Of a DNA stretch of 10,151 bases, positions 1 through 6,319 are shown piece after piece (the stretch's first letter is position 1; every line of letters begins with the position of its first letter). Both the position numbers and the translations under genes were made by a program. Under the pieces are notes generated by a model. The model ran no database searches, was not told where the DNA came from, and saw only the letters and a list, made by a program, of their open reading frames with translations. The DNA comes from Rhodospirillales bacterium (GTDB lineage Bacteria; Pseudomonadota; Alphaproteobacteria; Rhodospirillales; JASLLV01), in NCBI GenBank assembly GCA_030754475.1, contig JASMAE010000191.1, forward strand, positions 1 to 10,151, read 5' to 3'.

Positions 1-238
1 ACTCGTCCAGGCTCTCGCGGTAGAAGAGCAGCAACTCGTCGGACTTGTTTTGAAGCGCGAGCGATCCGGCGTTGACACCCGAACCCTCGCGAAAGGGCTC
101 CGCGCGGTCGATCACCAAGATGTCGCGCCCGGCCTCGGCGAGCCTGAGTGCGGTCGTCAGCCCGAGGATGCCGGCTCCGACCACGACGATCTCGGCCGCC
201 TTGGGGATATCCTTATTCATCGCGGCCCCGGTGGCCAT
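1..238 (-). CDS. DAO-family FAD-dependent oxidoreductase, N-terminal part (runs off window)
   Basis: The first 79 codons of a flavoenzyme are visible; the rest lies beyond base 1. The N-terminus has a hydrophobic strand and the dinucleotide-binding motif GAGILG (residues 21-26), followed about 20 residues later by VIDR, whose Asp would bind the ribose of FAD. A GSGVNAGS segment follows, as in the D-amino-acid dehydrogenase/glycine oxidase/sarcosine oxidase group (DAO fold). Such enzymes oxidise the C-N bond of amino or imino acids. The ATG at 236-238 lies 4 bases after the ATPase stop; an in-frame ATG at 218-220 is the alternative, and neither has a strong ribosome binding site. As the last visible gene of the transporter operon, it probably acts on the imported compound. 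Substrate unknown; fold assignment fairly sure. Confidence 0.85.
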   Translation of the reverse strand, partial: MATGAAMNKDIPKAAEIVVVGAGILGLTTALRLAEAGRDILVIDRAEPFREGSGVNAGSLALQNKSDELLLFYRESLDE

Positions 239-242
239 GGAC

Positions 243-1034
243 CTATGCGCGCAGCGCCTCGGCAGTGTCATGGAATCGGGCGAGGAACGCTTGGGTACGC
301 GGATTCTCGGGCCGTGCCAGGATGTCCGCCACTTTTCCCTCCTCGATGATCAATCCCGAATCCATGAAGCAGAGCCGGTCGCCTACCTCGCTTGCGAACC
401 CCATCTCGTGGGTCACCACGACCATAGTGGTGCCTTCCTCGGCCAATTTGCGCATCACCTCGAGTACCTCGCCCACCAGCTCGGGATCGAGCGCCGAGGT
501 GACCTCGTCGAACAGCATAACGCGAGGTTGCATGGCGAGCGCGCGGGCGATGGCGACCCGTTGCGCCTGGCCGCCCGAAAGGTGGCGCGGGTAGACTTTC
601 TCCTTGTCCGACAGGCCGACCTTGGCGAGCAACTCGCTCGCGAGCGATCTGGCCTCGTGGCGTGGCATCCTTTTGACCACCGTCGGACCCTCCATGACGT
701 TCTCGATCGCGGTCATGTGGGGGAACAAGTCGAACTGCTGGAAGACCATGCCGATGTGGGTCCGATAGCGGGAAAGCACACGCCCCGAGGGCATCCGGTG
801 GCCCTTGCCGAAACGCATGATGTCGTCGCCCACCTGAACCGTGCCGGAGGTGGGCTCTTCCAGGAGATTTATGCACCGCAGCAGCGTCGACTTGCCGCAG
901 CCGCTCGGCCCGATCACGAAAAAGACATCGCCCTGACGCACCTCGAGCGACAGCCCCCGAATCGCCTCGAGCATGCCGTAGTGCTTGTGCAAATCGGTGA
1001 TGCGAATCATCGCATCCGCCGTCTGCAGGCTCAT
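243..1034 (-). CDS. polar amino acid-type ABC transporter ATP-binding protein
   Basis: Cytoplasmic ATPase subunit that drives the importer encoded just upstream; 263 aa from the ATG, a normal length for the GlnQ/HisP group. Visible motifs, numbered from this ATG, are Walker A GPSGCGKST (42-50), the Q-loop in VFQQFDLFP (Gln 99), signature LSGGQ (152-156), Walker B VMLFDE (172-177) followed by VTSALDPE, and the H-loop His 209. All catalytic residues are present, so it should be active. The ATG sits one base after the permease stop (TGA-G-ATG), which suggests translational coupling. An in-frame TTG at 1044-1046 has a GGAG 7 bases upstream and would add four residues by overlapping the permease end; it cannot be excluded. 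The family imports polar amino acids and related solutes; the actual solute is not shown. Confidence 0.95.
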   Translation of the reverse strand: MSLQTADAMIRITDLHKHYGMLEAIRGLSLEVRQGDVFFVIGPSGCGKSTLLRCINLLEEPTSGTVQVGDDIMRFGKGHRMPSGRVLSRYRTHIGMVFQQFDLFPHMTAIENVMEGPTVVKRMPRHEARSLASELLAKVGLSDKEKVYPRHLSGGQAQRVAIARALAMQPRVMLFDEVTSALDPELVGEVLEVMRKLAEEGTTMVVVTHEMGFASEVGDRLCFMDSGLIIEEGKVADILARPENPRTQAFLARFHDTAEALRA

Positions 1035-1035
1035 C

Positions 1036-1734
1036 TCAGTTGTCAACGCGGGACTCCAGTCGTTTCGAGAAAACGGTCATCGGATAGAGCATGAGGAAGT
1101 ACAGCAGCGCCACGAACGTATAGACCTCGAGCGGCCGATACGTGAACGCCGTCATCACCGAGCTCGTGTACATGAGGTCCGGCACCGCCACCACGTAAAG
1201 GAGCGACGTGTTCTTGAGCTGCAGGACCGACTGGTTGACAAACGGCGGCACCATGCGGCGGCTCGCCTGGGGCAGGATGATGCGCCGCATTAACTGCAAG
1301 TAGGTCATGCCGAGCGCGCGGGCCGCCTGCCACTGGCCCCTGTCGATGGACATGATGCCGGCGCGGAAGATTTCCGACGAAAAGGCGCCCATGTACAGCG
1401 TCAGGCCCAGGCCTGCGGCCATCCAGGCCGGCATGTTGATGCCCAGTCCCACCGCGTTCCCCACCATAGGCAGCGCATAGAAGAACCAGACGATTTGCAC
1501 GAGAAGCGGCGTGCAGCGGAAGAACTGGACATAGCCGTAGACCAACATGGGCAGTCCATAGTAGAGCGGGAACAAGAGGATCACGCCGCAGATCACACCA
1601 ATGATCAGGCCGCCGACAATGGTTCCGACGGCGTAGGCCAACGTGACCCCCGCCGCGTTAAGCCACGCCAGCGGCCCGCAGATCTCGCATGCCGTGCTCA
1701 TGTATACGACAGTGAAATCAGGTACATAGCTCAT
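1036..1734 (-). CDS. polar amino acid-type ABC transporter permease (HisM/GlnP family)
   Basis: Inner-membrane subunit of 232 aa. It has several hydrophobic segments (about 30-55, 76-115, 178-195 and 204-222), the family motif RCTPLLVQI (73-81) and a clear EAA loop EIFRAGIMSIDRGQWQAAR (121-139) that docks on the ATPase. The start is the ATG at 1732-1734 because AAAGGAG lies 8 bases upstream; a GTG three codons earlier overlaps that ribosome binding site. Only one permease gene is present, whereas many relatives use two (HisQ/HisM, ArtQ/ArtM). Either this one forms a homodimer, as GlnP does, or the partner is encoded elsewhere. It lies 217 bases downstream of the binding-protein gene and overlaps or abuts the ATPase gene, so permease and ATPase are surely co-transcribed. 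Confidence 0.94.
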   Translation of the reverse strand: MSYVPDFTVVYMSTACEICGPLAWLNAAGVTLAYAVGTIVGGLIIGVICGVILLFPLYYGLPMLVYGYVQFFRCTPLLVQIVWFFYALPMVGNAVGLGINMPAWMAAGLGLTLYMGAFSSEIFRAGIMSIDRGQWQAARALGMTYLQLMRRIILPQASRRMVPPFVNQSVLQLKNTSLLYVVAVPDLMYTSSVMTAFTYRPLEVYTFVALLYFLMLYPMTVFSKRLESRVDN

Positions 1735-1742
1735 GGGCGACA

Positions 1743-1749
1743 CTCCTTT
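1743..1749 (-). promoter_or_regulatory. ribosome binding site fixing the permease start
   Basis: AAAGGAG on the minus strand, 8 bases before the ATG at 1734. It decides against the upstream in-frame GTG at 1743. Confidence 0.8.
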
Positions 1750-1899
1750 GCCGACCGTTCACCGTTTCCGCGGTGCCCTGTAATTCAGCGCCCAAGTTAC
1801 TTGCGGATTTTGCGGTGATCGCCGTTATAGCTTACCCGCAATCGCGTCTGCCACGATCATGCGCGCGCCGCGCAGGCCATACATGTCAACCATAAAGAC

Positions 1900-1927
1900 G
1901 GCCCCCGGCCGTATCCGGCCGGGGGCC
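1900..1927 (-). terminator. GC-rich hairpin after the binding-protein gene (partial terminator or mRNA stabiliser)
   Basis: A perfect 11-bp stem (GGCCCCCGGCC at 1900-1910 with its complement at 1917-1927) and a 6-base loop begin 24 bases beyond the binding-protein stop. On the minus strand it is followed only by GTCTTTATGG, a weak T-tract. It therefore may leak, or protect the upstream message from 3' decay, which would give more binding protein than membrane subunits. Confidence 0.65.
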
Positions 1928-1951
1928 CGAATTGTATCGTGACCGCCCGAA

Positions 1952-2806
1952 TTAGAATTTGAGGCCGGGTGGGAAGTTGGCCACGTTCAGACCGGATTTC
2001 TCGAACGCGTCCGTCAGCAGCCAGGTGATCGTTCCGTCCTTGCGCGCGCCCTTGGCCCATTCGTTCACGAACTCGTGGAACCGCCCATCGCCGTCCTTGC
2101 GAATGCCGGCCGAAGACGGACGCCCGTACAAGGGCTCAGGGAACACGACCTTGCCGAACACGTCGGGGTTCTTTTGCAAGATGTCCAGGCACGAAACGGC
2201 CGACGTTCCATAGGCGTCGGCGCGGCCGGACTGTACCGCCAGGATCGCCGCCGGCGCTTCCTTGAAGGAAAGGATGTTCGCATCGGGCGACAGCTTGCGG
2301 ACCGCGTCCTCGTCGCTGGTTCCGGTGATCGTCGCGATCCGGACGTCAGACTTGCTGTAGTCCGTCCACTTCGTCAGCCCCGACAGCCCCTTGCGGTTCA
2401 CGTAACAATGCTGCAGCTCGTACATGGGGCCCGCCATGTCGATCGCCTTCAGGCGCTCGGGCGTTTCGCTCATCCCCGGCCAGATATCGATCTTTTCGGA
2501 CTGGAGATCGAGGACCACCGTTCCCCAAGTTGTCTCCTTGTAATCGATGCGGATATTCCGCCCCATCGCCTTTGACAGCTCGAGCGCGATTTGGCGGCAG
2601 AGATTGATCTCGTAGCCCTCGTATTTGGCCGGCCCCGAAACCGCCCACGAGCCGGTCGGGTTCGCGGCCATCGCGCCGCAAGTGAGCACGCCGGAATCCT
2701 TGATCTTGTCCCAGATGCCTGCAGCGTTCGCTTGGGGCGCCGCCCCTAAGCTCGCGAGGGTGAATGCGGCGGACGCCGCCACAATGAGCAATGACTTGAA
2801 ACGCAT
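1952..2806 (-). CDS. family 3 extracellular solute-binding protein of the ABC importer
   Basis: Periplasmic receptor of 284 aa. The Sec signal peptide has KR-rich ends and a hydrophobic core (about 5-22), with AxA cleavage after Ala 28 (QANA). The mature part shows family 3 (amino acid receptor) landmarks: YEGYEINLC (62-70), SETPERLKAID (113-123) with Arg 118 at the position that binds the alpha-carboxylate in HisJ/GlnH, and GRADA (194-198). The Asp that normally binds the alpha-amino group five residues after the GRADA Asp is Ser 202 here, so the ligand may not be a simple amino acid (by-eye alignment). Four Cys (43, 70, 134, 206) could form disulfides. The start is clear: GGAGGT stands 4 bases before the ATG. 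It lies 107 bases downstream of the DapA-like gene with no terminator seen, so it is probably co-transcribed. Confidence 0.93.
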   Translation of the reverse strand: MRFKSLLIVAASAAFTLASLGAAPQANAAGIWDKIKDSGVLTCGAMAANPTGSWAVSGPAKYEGYEINLCRQIALELSKAMGRNIRIDYKETTWGTVVLDLQSEKIDIWPGMSETPERLKAIDMAGPMYELQHCYVNRKGLSGLTKWTDYSKSDVRIATITGTSDEDAVRKLSPDANILSFKEAPAAILAVQSGRADAYGTSAVSCLDILQKNPDVFGKVVFPEPLYGRPSSAGIRKDGDGRFHEFVNEWAKGARKDGTITWLLTDAFEKSGLNVANFPPGLKF

Positions 2807-2913
2807 ACTTACCTCCCTATGTGTTGCTCACGCCACCCGCCGATCCTCTTCGGGAATCTTGGCGGGATCTTTCGAAGGGGCCGTCGCGATCTCACCGTCC
2901 CGACGAAACGCCC

Positions 2914-3840
2914 CTACTGCGCCGCCCGTGTCGCGACGGATTTGTCGAGAACGCCCCATTTGACGAGCGTATCCCGTACCTTGCCTTCCTCTTCGGCCGT
3001 GATCGGCTTTAAAGGATCGCGCAGGTGCCCGGCGGGCAGGCCCATCATGTTCCAGATCGCCTTGTACGACGCCGGGATGGTGCCGAAGTAGTTGGTGCAG
3101 TGGCCGATCTCCATGTTCTTGACCATGTGCTCGCGGCGCTCATCGACGGACATGGATTCGAAATCGAAGATTTTGTCGGCGTCGTAGCCGAAGAGATCGA
3201 GAACCGTCCCGATCGTTCCGCCGGCGCCGAGCAGCATGCCCGTATAGAAGAAGTTGCCGCCCACCAGGACCGAGAGCTTGTCTTTGAACTGCAGGACCCG
3301 CTGCAACAGAAAGTTGGCGTCGCCGTTGGTATCCTTCAGGCAGTCGGCCTCGACCACGTCGCAGATCTTGTGCAGCACCTCATGGGAAATCTGCACGTTC
3401 GTCCGGTTCGGCGAGTTGTAGACCATCATCGGCAGCGGAACTGCCTTGGCGACCGCTTCGAAGCGGCCGATGACGTCCGCTTCCGAGGCGTCCGTCCACG
3501 AGTGCACGTAGGGCTGCGGTTTGACGCAAAGGCCGTAGGCGCCGGCGTTGGCGGCCGCTTCGGCCCGCTCGATCGTCTCGCGCTCGGTGATCGCCCACGC
3601 GCCCACGTAAACCGGTAGCTTGCCGCCGGATTCCTTCATGGTGATCTCGGTGATCTGCGCGATCTCGCTCAAGGACAGCGCCCAGTGCTCGCCGTTGTCG
3701 GCGGCAACCAGGAAGCCGCGGGTGCCGCGTTCGAGAAGCCAGCGGACGATTTCCGCATAGGCGTCGGGCATGAATTCGCCCTTTTCGGTGAACGGCGTCA
3801 CCGGCGCGGAGATGCGAATGCGTTCGGGAAGTTTGGCCAT
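2914..3840 (-). CDS. DapA/N-acetylneuraminate lyase superfamily enzyme (paralog A)
   Basis: Class I lyase TIM barrel, 308 aa, a normal length. The Schiff-base Lys is Lys 169 (CLKDTNGD), the active-site Tyr is Tyr 141 (MMVYNSPNRT), and the carboxylate-binding Arg is Arg 146. Such enzymes form an imine with a 2-oxo acid and act as aldolases, dehydratases or deaminases. The usual GTTGE loop is ADNGE (D48, N49), so the catalytic Thr of the proton relay is missing. The second relay Tyr is displaced (KPQPY, 107-111). It is therefore unlikely to be dihydrodipicolinate synthase. The ATG at 3838-3840 is chosen because GGAG lies 8 bases upstream; an in-frame TTG at 3864 has no such site. First gene of the transporter operon, with its own promoter. 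A role in breaking down the imported compound is inferred; pyrroline-carboxylate deaminase (HypD-like) is one option. Confidence 0.9.
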   Translation of the reverse strand: MAKLPERIRISAPVTPFTEKGEFMPDAYAEIVRWLLERGTRGFLVAADNGEHWALSLSEIAQITEITMKESGGKLPVYVGAWAITERETIERAEAAANAGAYGLCVKPQPYVHSWTDASEADVIGRFEAVAKAVPLPMMVYNSPNRTNVQISHEVLHKICDVVEADCLKDTNGDANFLLQRVLQFKDKLSVLVGGNFFYTGMLLGAGGTIGTVLDLFGYDADKIFDFESMSVDERREHMVKNMEIGHCTNYFGTIPASYKAIWNMMGLPAGHLRDPLKPITAEEEGKVRDTLVKWGVLDKSVATRAAQ

Positions 3841-3848
3841 GGTTCGAA

Positions 3849-3852
3849 CTCC
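3849..3852 (-). promoter_or_regulatory. ribosome binding site fixing the start of paralog A
   Basis: GGAG on the minus strand with an 8-base spacing to the ATG at 3840; it lies inside the longer TTG-initiated frame and argues against it. Confidence 0.7.
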
Positions 3853-3918
3853 GTCGAAATTCAATAAACGAATCTGCCGGCCCCGGGATCGTGCGCCGCC
3901 GGCTAGCCAATCTCCCGA

Positions 3919-3950
3919 CCCGAAAACCCGCTAAGCGCTCGGTTTTCGGG
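3919..3950. promoter_or_regulatory. inverted repeat downstream of the promoter, possible operator or leader hairpin
   Basis: Perfect 10-bp arms CCCGAAAACC (3919-3928) and GGTTTTCGGG (3941-3950) are separated by 12 bases. No T-run follows on the minus strand, so a terminator is less likely. It would sit at roughly +8 to +40 of a transcript from the promoter at 3965-3993 and 79 bases before the start of paralog A. That is a good place for a repressor, or it could fold as a 5' leader stem-loop. Confidence 0.5.
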
Positions 3951-3964
3951 GCTGAATTACAATG

Positions 3965-3993
3965 ACGATAGGCCGCGAACACGGACCCGTCAA
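3965..3993 (-). promoter_or_regulatory. sigma70-type promoter for the DapA-like/ABC importer operon
   Basis: On the minus strand TTGACG (3988-3993) and TATCGT (3965-3970) are separated by exactly 17 bases. The -35 matches 5 of 6 and the -10 matches 4 of 6 consensus bases. It points at paralog A (start 3840) and lies after the end of the small reading frame at 4029. Prediction only. Confidence 0.55.
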
Positions 3994-4028
3994 CGCATTA
4001 CGAGGGCGTCGAGAACTGCTGCGACGAT

Positions 4029-4205
4029 CTAGCGCAGGGCCAAGCTGAGGGGCGCGATTTCATCCGCCGCACCGGCATGGATCCGCCCGACGAAGGTGAT
4101 CGCGCTTCCTTCGAACACGACGTCGCCGCCCTCGAGATAGACGTGCTGTTTCGCGCCCTCGTCCCAAGGGGCGACCCCCTCGGCGTCCTTGATCCAGACC
4201 GCCAT
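4029..4205 (-). CDS. small reading frame resembling the N-terminus of an amidohydrolase (likely remnant)
   Basis: 58 codons, start MAVWIKDAEG. GAGGAG stands 9 bases before the ATG at 4203-4205, a very good ribosome binding site; a longer frame from an ATG at 4250 lacks one. The sequence looks like the first beta-strands of metal-dependent amidohydrolases (cytosine deaminase/chlorohydrolase group): a short strand, then GGDVVFEGSAITFVG (27-41) and AGAADEI (45-51). In complete enzymes the pattern continues into a loop ending in a metal-binding HxH. Here it turns into APLSLALR and stops, and neither other frame downstream restores it. I infer a 5' remnant left by a deletion or rearrangement with a breakpoint near 4055. 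It could instead be a genuine 58-aa protein of unknown role. No metal ligand is present, so it cannot be a hydrolase by itself. Confidence 0.5.
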   Translation of the reverse strand: MAVWIKDAEGVAPWDEGAKQHVYLEGGDVVFEGSAITFVGRIHAGAADEIAPLSLALR

Positions 4206-4298
4206 ATTCAGTATCTCCTCATTCCGGTAGCGCTCGGCTGACTCCTTCATCCCCTAGGGGAGTCCCTTTGCGCATTTTTCGCATCGAGGAACGGATCC
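4206..4298. promoter_or_regulatory. divergent intergenic region with perfect palindrome
   Basis: These 93 bases separate the minus-strand remnant from the plus-strand isomerase and must hold the start signals of both. A perfect 10-bp palindrome CCCCTAGGGG (4251-4260) is flanked by GACTCC (4240-4245) and GGAGTC (4259-4264). This could be an operator, but no regulator is known here. I see no clear -35/-10 pair for the plus-strand genes. Confidence 0.35.
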
Positions 4299-5126
4299 AT
4301 GGCGTCGCTTGCGGTCGGTATCAACACCTACTCCTACACCTTCAGCCATACGGCGAGACAGGCCATGGTGCACTTGGCGGACATGGGGTATGCCGCTTTC
4401 GAGATCCTGGTGACGCCGCCCCATCTCTGGGTGCCCGAGTTGAGCGCGGACGAACGCAGCCGCATCCGCGATCTGATCGCCGACCGTGGCCTCCGGATCA
4501 CGTCGCTCAACTTTCCCATGCTGGACAACAACCTCACGAGCCCGACGGCCGAGGTGCGCCGCTACTGCGTCGGCGTTTACAAGGACCTGATCGCGCTCGC
4601 CTCGGACTGGGAGGCGCCCTACGTCATCATCATTCCGGGGCGTCTTTCGACGCTGTTCCCAGCGCCTCGCGAGTGGATGGCGGAATGGTTCATCGCGGCC
4701 ATGCGCGAACTCGGCGACTACGCCGGCGATCATGGAATCCGGCTCCTGGTCGAGAACATTCCGTTCACGTTCATCCCCAAGGCCGAAGACCTCCTAGAGA
4801 CCCTGGACGCGATCGGTGATACGCGAATCGGAATCATCTACGACGTCGCCAACGGTCACTTCGCCGGCGAGGACCCCGCCCAGGCCTTGCGTCTCGTCCG
4901 CGACCGGCTCGGGCTCGTGCATCTTTCGGACACGACCCAAACGACATTCCGCCACGATCCCGTGGGCGCGGGCGACGTTGACTTCAAGGCGGTCGCCTTA
5001 GCCCTCGTCGATCTCGGCTACGACGGGTATTCGATGATGGAGATCATCTCGACCGGCCCCGATAGCGATATCCCCGACAGCCATGCGAAGCTCGCCCGGT
5101 GGGGCTGGGCGCCGCCTGGGAAATAG
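4299..5126 (+). CDS. xylose isomerase-like TIM-barrel sugar (phosphate) isomerase/epimerase
   Basis: 275 aa, AP-endonuclease-2/xylose-isomerase-like fold, the group that includes IolE, Hyi and D-psicose/tagatose 3-epimerases. The four metal ligands expected for the family are at sensible spacings: Glu 152 (LLVENIP), Asp 182 (YDVANGH), His 208 (VHLSDTT) and Glu 248 (MMEII). GAGDVDF (224-229 region) matches the usual loop before the last helices. All four ligands are kept, so it should be an active metal-dependent isomerase, epimerase or dehydratase on a sugar, keto-acid or polyol. Start ATG with GAGGA 8 bases upstream. It heads a two-gene plus-strand operon with the reductase that starts 3 bp after its stop, so the pair probably acts in consecutive steps. 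Exact substrate cannot be read from the sequence. Confidence 0.88.
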   Translation: MASLAVGINTYSYTFSHTARQAMVHLADMGYAAFEILVTPPHLWVPELSADERSRIRDLIADRGLRITSLNFPMLDNNLTSPTAEVRRYCVGVYKDLIALASDWEAPYVIIIPGRLSTLFPAPREWMAEWFIAAMRELGDYAGDHGIRLLVENIPFTFIPKAEDLLETLDAIGDTRIGIIYDVANGHFAGEDPAQALRLVRDRLGLVHLSDTTQTTFRHDPVGAGDVDFKAVALALVDLGYDGYSMMEIISTGPDSDIPDSHAKLARWGWAPPGK

Positions 5127-5129
5127 CCC

Positions 5130-6185
5130 GTGGCGCGAAACCATGCCCTCGTCGCAGGCGCCACCGGGGCGGCGGCGACGCGCCTGGTGGAGCGGCTCGC
5201 CCGCGAGCCCGATTGGGACGTGGTGGGGCTGTGCCGGACGCCGCCCGCGGACTCAGAAGGCGTTCGCTATCTCGCCCTCGATTTGACCGACGCGGGCGCG
5301 TGTGCCGAGACCCTCGGCGCGCTCGCTGGCACCACGCATCTGTTCTACGCCTCGCGCGCCGAACACGGCGAGGGCGCGCCCGAGGACGTTGCCCGGAACC
5401 TGACGATGCTGCGCAACACCGTCGAAAGCGTCGAAGCCGTCGCCAAGGGCCTGAAGCACGTGCACGTCGTCACGGGCACCAACTATTACGGGCTGACGCT
5501 CGGGCCCTACCGGACGCCGGCCCGCGAGGACGATGCCCGCCACATGCCGCCCGATTTCTATTACGAGCTTGAGGACTACGTCGCGGCGCGCCAGCGCGGC
5601 AAATCCTGGACGTGGTCGGTATCGCGTCCCGACGTGATCTGCGACTTCCGGCCGGGCCGGGCGCGTAACGCGATCTCGTCGATCTCGGTCTATGCCGCGA
5701 TCTGCAAGGAACTGAGCCTGCCGCTCTCGTTTCCGGGCCGCCCCGGAGCTTACGAGATCCTGACGGAGGCCACCGAGGCCACCCATCTCGCCGACGCGAT
5801 CGTGTGGATGGCGACCACCGAATCGTGCGCCAATCAGGCGTTCAACGTGTTCAACGGCGATCCGTTCCGCTGGCGCAACCTATGGCCCCGGATCGCGGCG
5901 TTCTTCGAAATCGAGATCGGACCGGTTCGCCGGATCCCCATGGCCGAGTTCATGGCCGACAAGGCGCCTGTGTGGGAGCGGATCGTCGCCAAGCACGGGC
6001 TCGAACCGACGCCGTTTGCGCAGATCGCCTTATGGCCCTACGCCGATTGGCTGTTCGACCGCGAATACGATCAGATGTCGGATATGACGAAGGCGCGGCT
6101 GCTCGGCTACGCCGGTTTCGTCGACACCGAAGAGATGTTCATTCGCCTCATGGCCCGCTACCGCGGCGCCCGCCTCATTCCATAG
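5130..6185 (+). CDS. PRISE-like atypical short-chain dehydrogenase/reductase with altered active site
   Basis: 351 aa, NAD(P)-binding Rossmann N-terminus: GATGAAA (10-16), where the third glycine of GxxGxxG is Ala. The middle matches the progesterone 5-beta-reductase/iridoid synthase-like (PRISE) group: TGTNYYG (115-121), GPYRTPARED (125-134) and the hallmark DFYYELED (142-149), whose second Tyr (145) aligns with the catalytic Tyr. In characterised members TG-x-K-H-Y supplies a catalytic Lys; here that residue is Asn 118. Relatives reduce enones or carbonyls with NADPH. With the Lys lost, the reaction may differ or the protein may bind rather than reduce. Start GTG, 3 bp after the isomerase stop; no other in-frame start is close, and the ribosome binding site is weak, so translation is probably coupled. 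The N-terminal glycine loss is a further oddity. Confidence 0.85.
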   Translation: MARNHALVAGATGAAATRLVERLAREPDWDVVGLCRTPPADSEGVRYLALDLTDAGACAETLGALAGTTHLFYASRAEHGEGAPEDVARNLTMLRNTVESVEAVAKGLKHVHVVTGTNYYGLTLGPYRTPAREDDARHMPPDFYYELEDYVAARQRGKSWTWSVSRPDVICDFRPGRARNAISSISVYAAICKELSLPLSFPGRPGAYEILTEATEATHLADAIVWMATTESCANQAFNVFNGDPFRWRNLWPRIAAFFEIEIGPVRRIPMAEFMADKAPVWERIVAKHGLEPTPFAQIALWPYADWLFDREYDQMSDMTKARLLGYAGFVDTEEMFIRLMARYRGARLIP

Positions 6186-6259
6186 ACCAGGTCGCAGTTG
6201 CCCGGTTTCGCCTTCGCCAATCCGGCGGGCGCGTGAATCTGCTCGACACTGTAGAAGTT

Positions 6260-6319
6260 GAGCGGATTCACGCGTGTGATTGGCGCCGCGATGCGGTTCC
6301 AGTCACACGCGATCCGCTC
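6260..6319. terminator. long imperfect hairpin between convergent operons, probable bidirectional terminator
   Basis: The arms pair as 8 bp (6260-6267 with 6312-6319), a 3-base bulge (6268-6270), 9 bp (6271-6279 with 6303-6311), then T-G, T-A and two G-C pairs. A further small hairpin CCGC-GAT-GCGG (6286-6296) caps the loop. It sits between the reductase stop (6185) and the stop of the small monooxygenase (6303-6305), which lies inside the right arm. No T-run follows on either strand, so it may stabilise 3' ends rather than terminate on its own. Confidence 0.6.

Larger units (their letters stand above)
1735..1951 (-). other. spacer between binding-protein and permease genes
   Basis: A gap of 217 bases, unusually long for subunits of one importer. 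Besides the hairpin at 1900-1927 it holds a TATAAC hexamer (1824-1829, minus strand) that could be a -10 element, but no convincing -35 stands 16-18 bases before it. A 22-codon open frame (minus, 1825-1893: MVDMYGLRGARM..., stop TAA) has protein-like composition but no ribosome binding site. The permease may be expressed both by read-through and from an internal promoter; this is inference. Confidence 0.4.

Noticed and set aside
72..1094. Long plus-strand open frame opposite the ATPase gene
   Set aside because: It is antisense to a gene with all ABC ATPase motifs; its His/Arg/Ala-rich composition is typical of a high-GC shadow frame.
1835..1853. TGGCAG...TTGC on the minus strand, resembling a sigma54 -24/-12 promoter upstream of the permease
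   Set aside because: The GG and GC doublets are 11 bases apart instead of the required 10, and sigma54 promoters do not tolerate this well.
1883..1888. Perfect TTGACA -35 hexamer on the minus strand in the binding-protein/permease spacer
   Set aside because: No acceptable -10 element occurs 16-18 bases downstream; the sequence there is GC-only.
3919..3950. Inverted repeat considered as terminator of the small frame at 4029-4205
   Set aside because: No T-run follows and it lies downstream of a promoter that reads through it into the DapA-like gene, so operator or leader is more likely.
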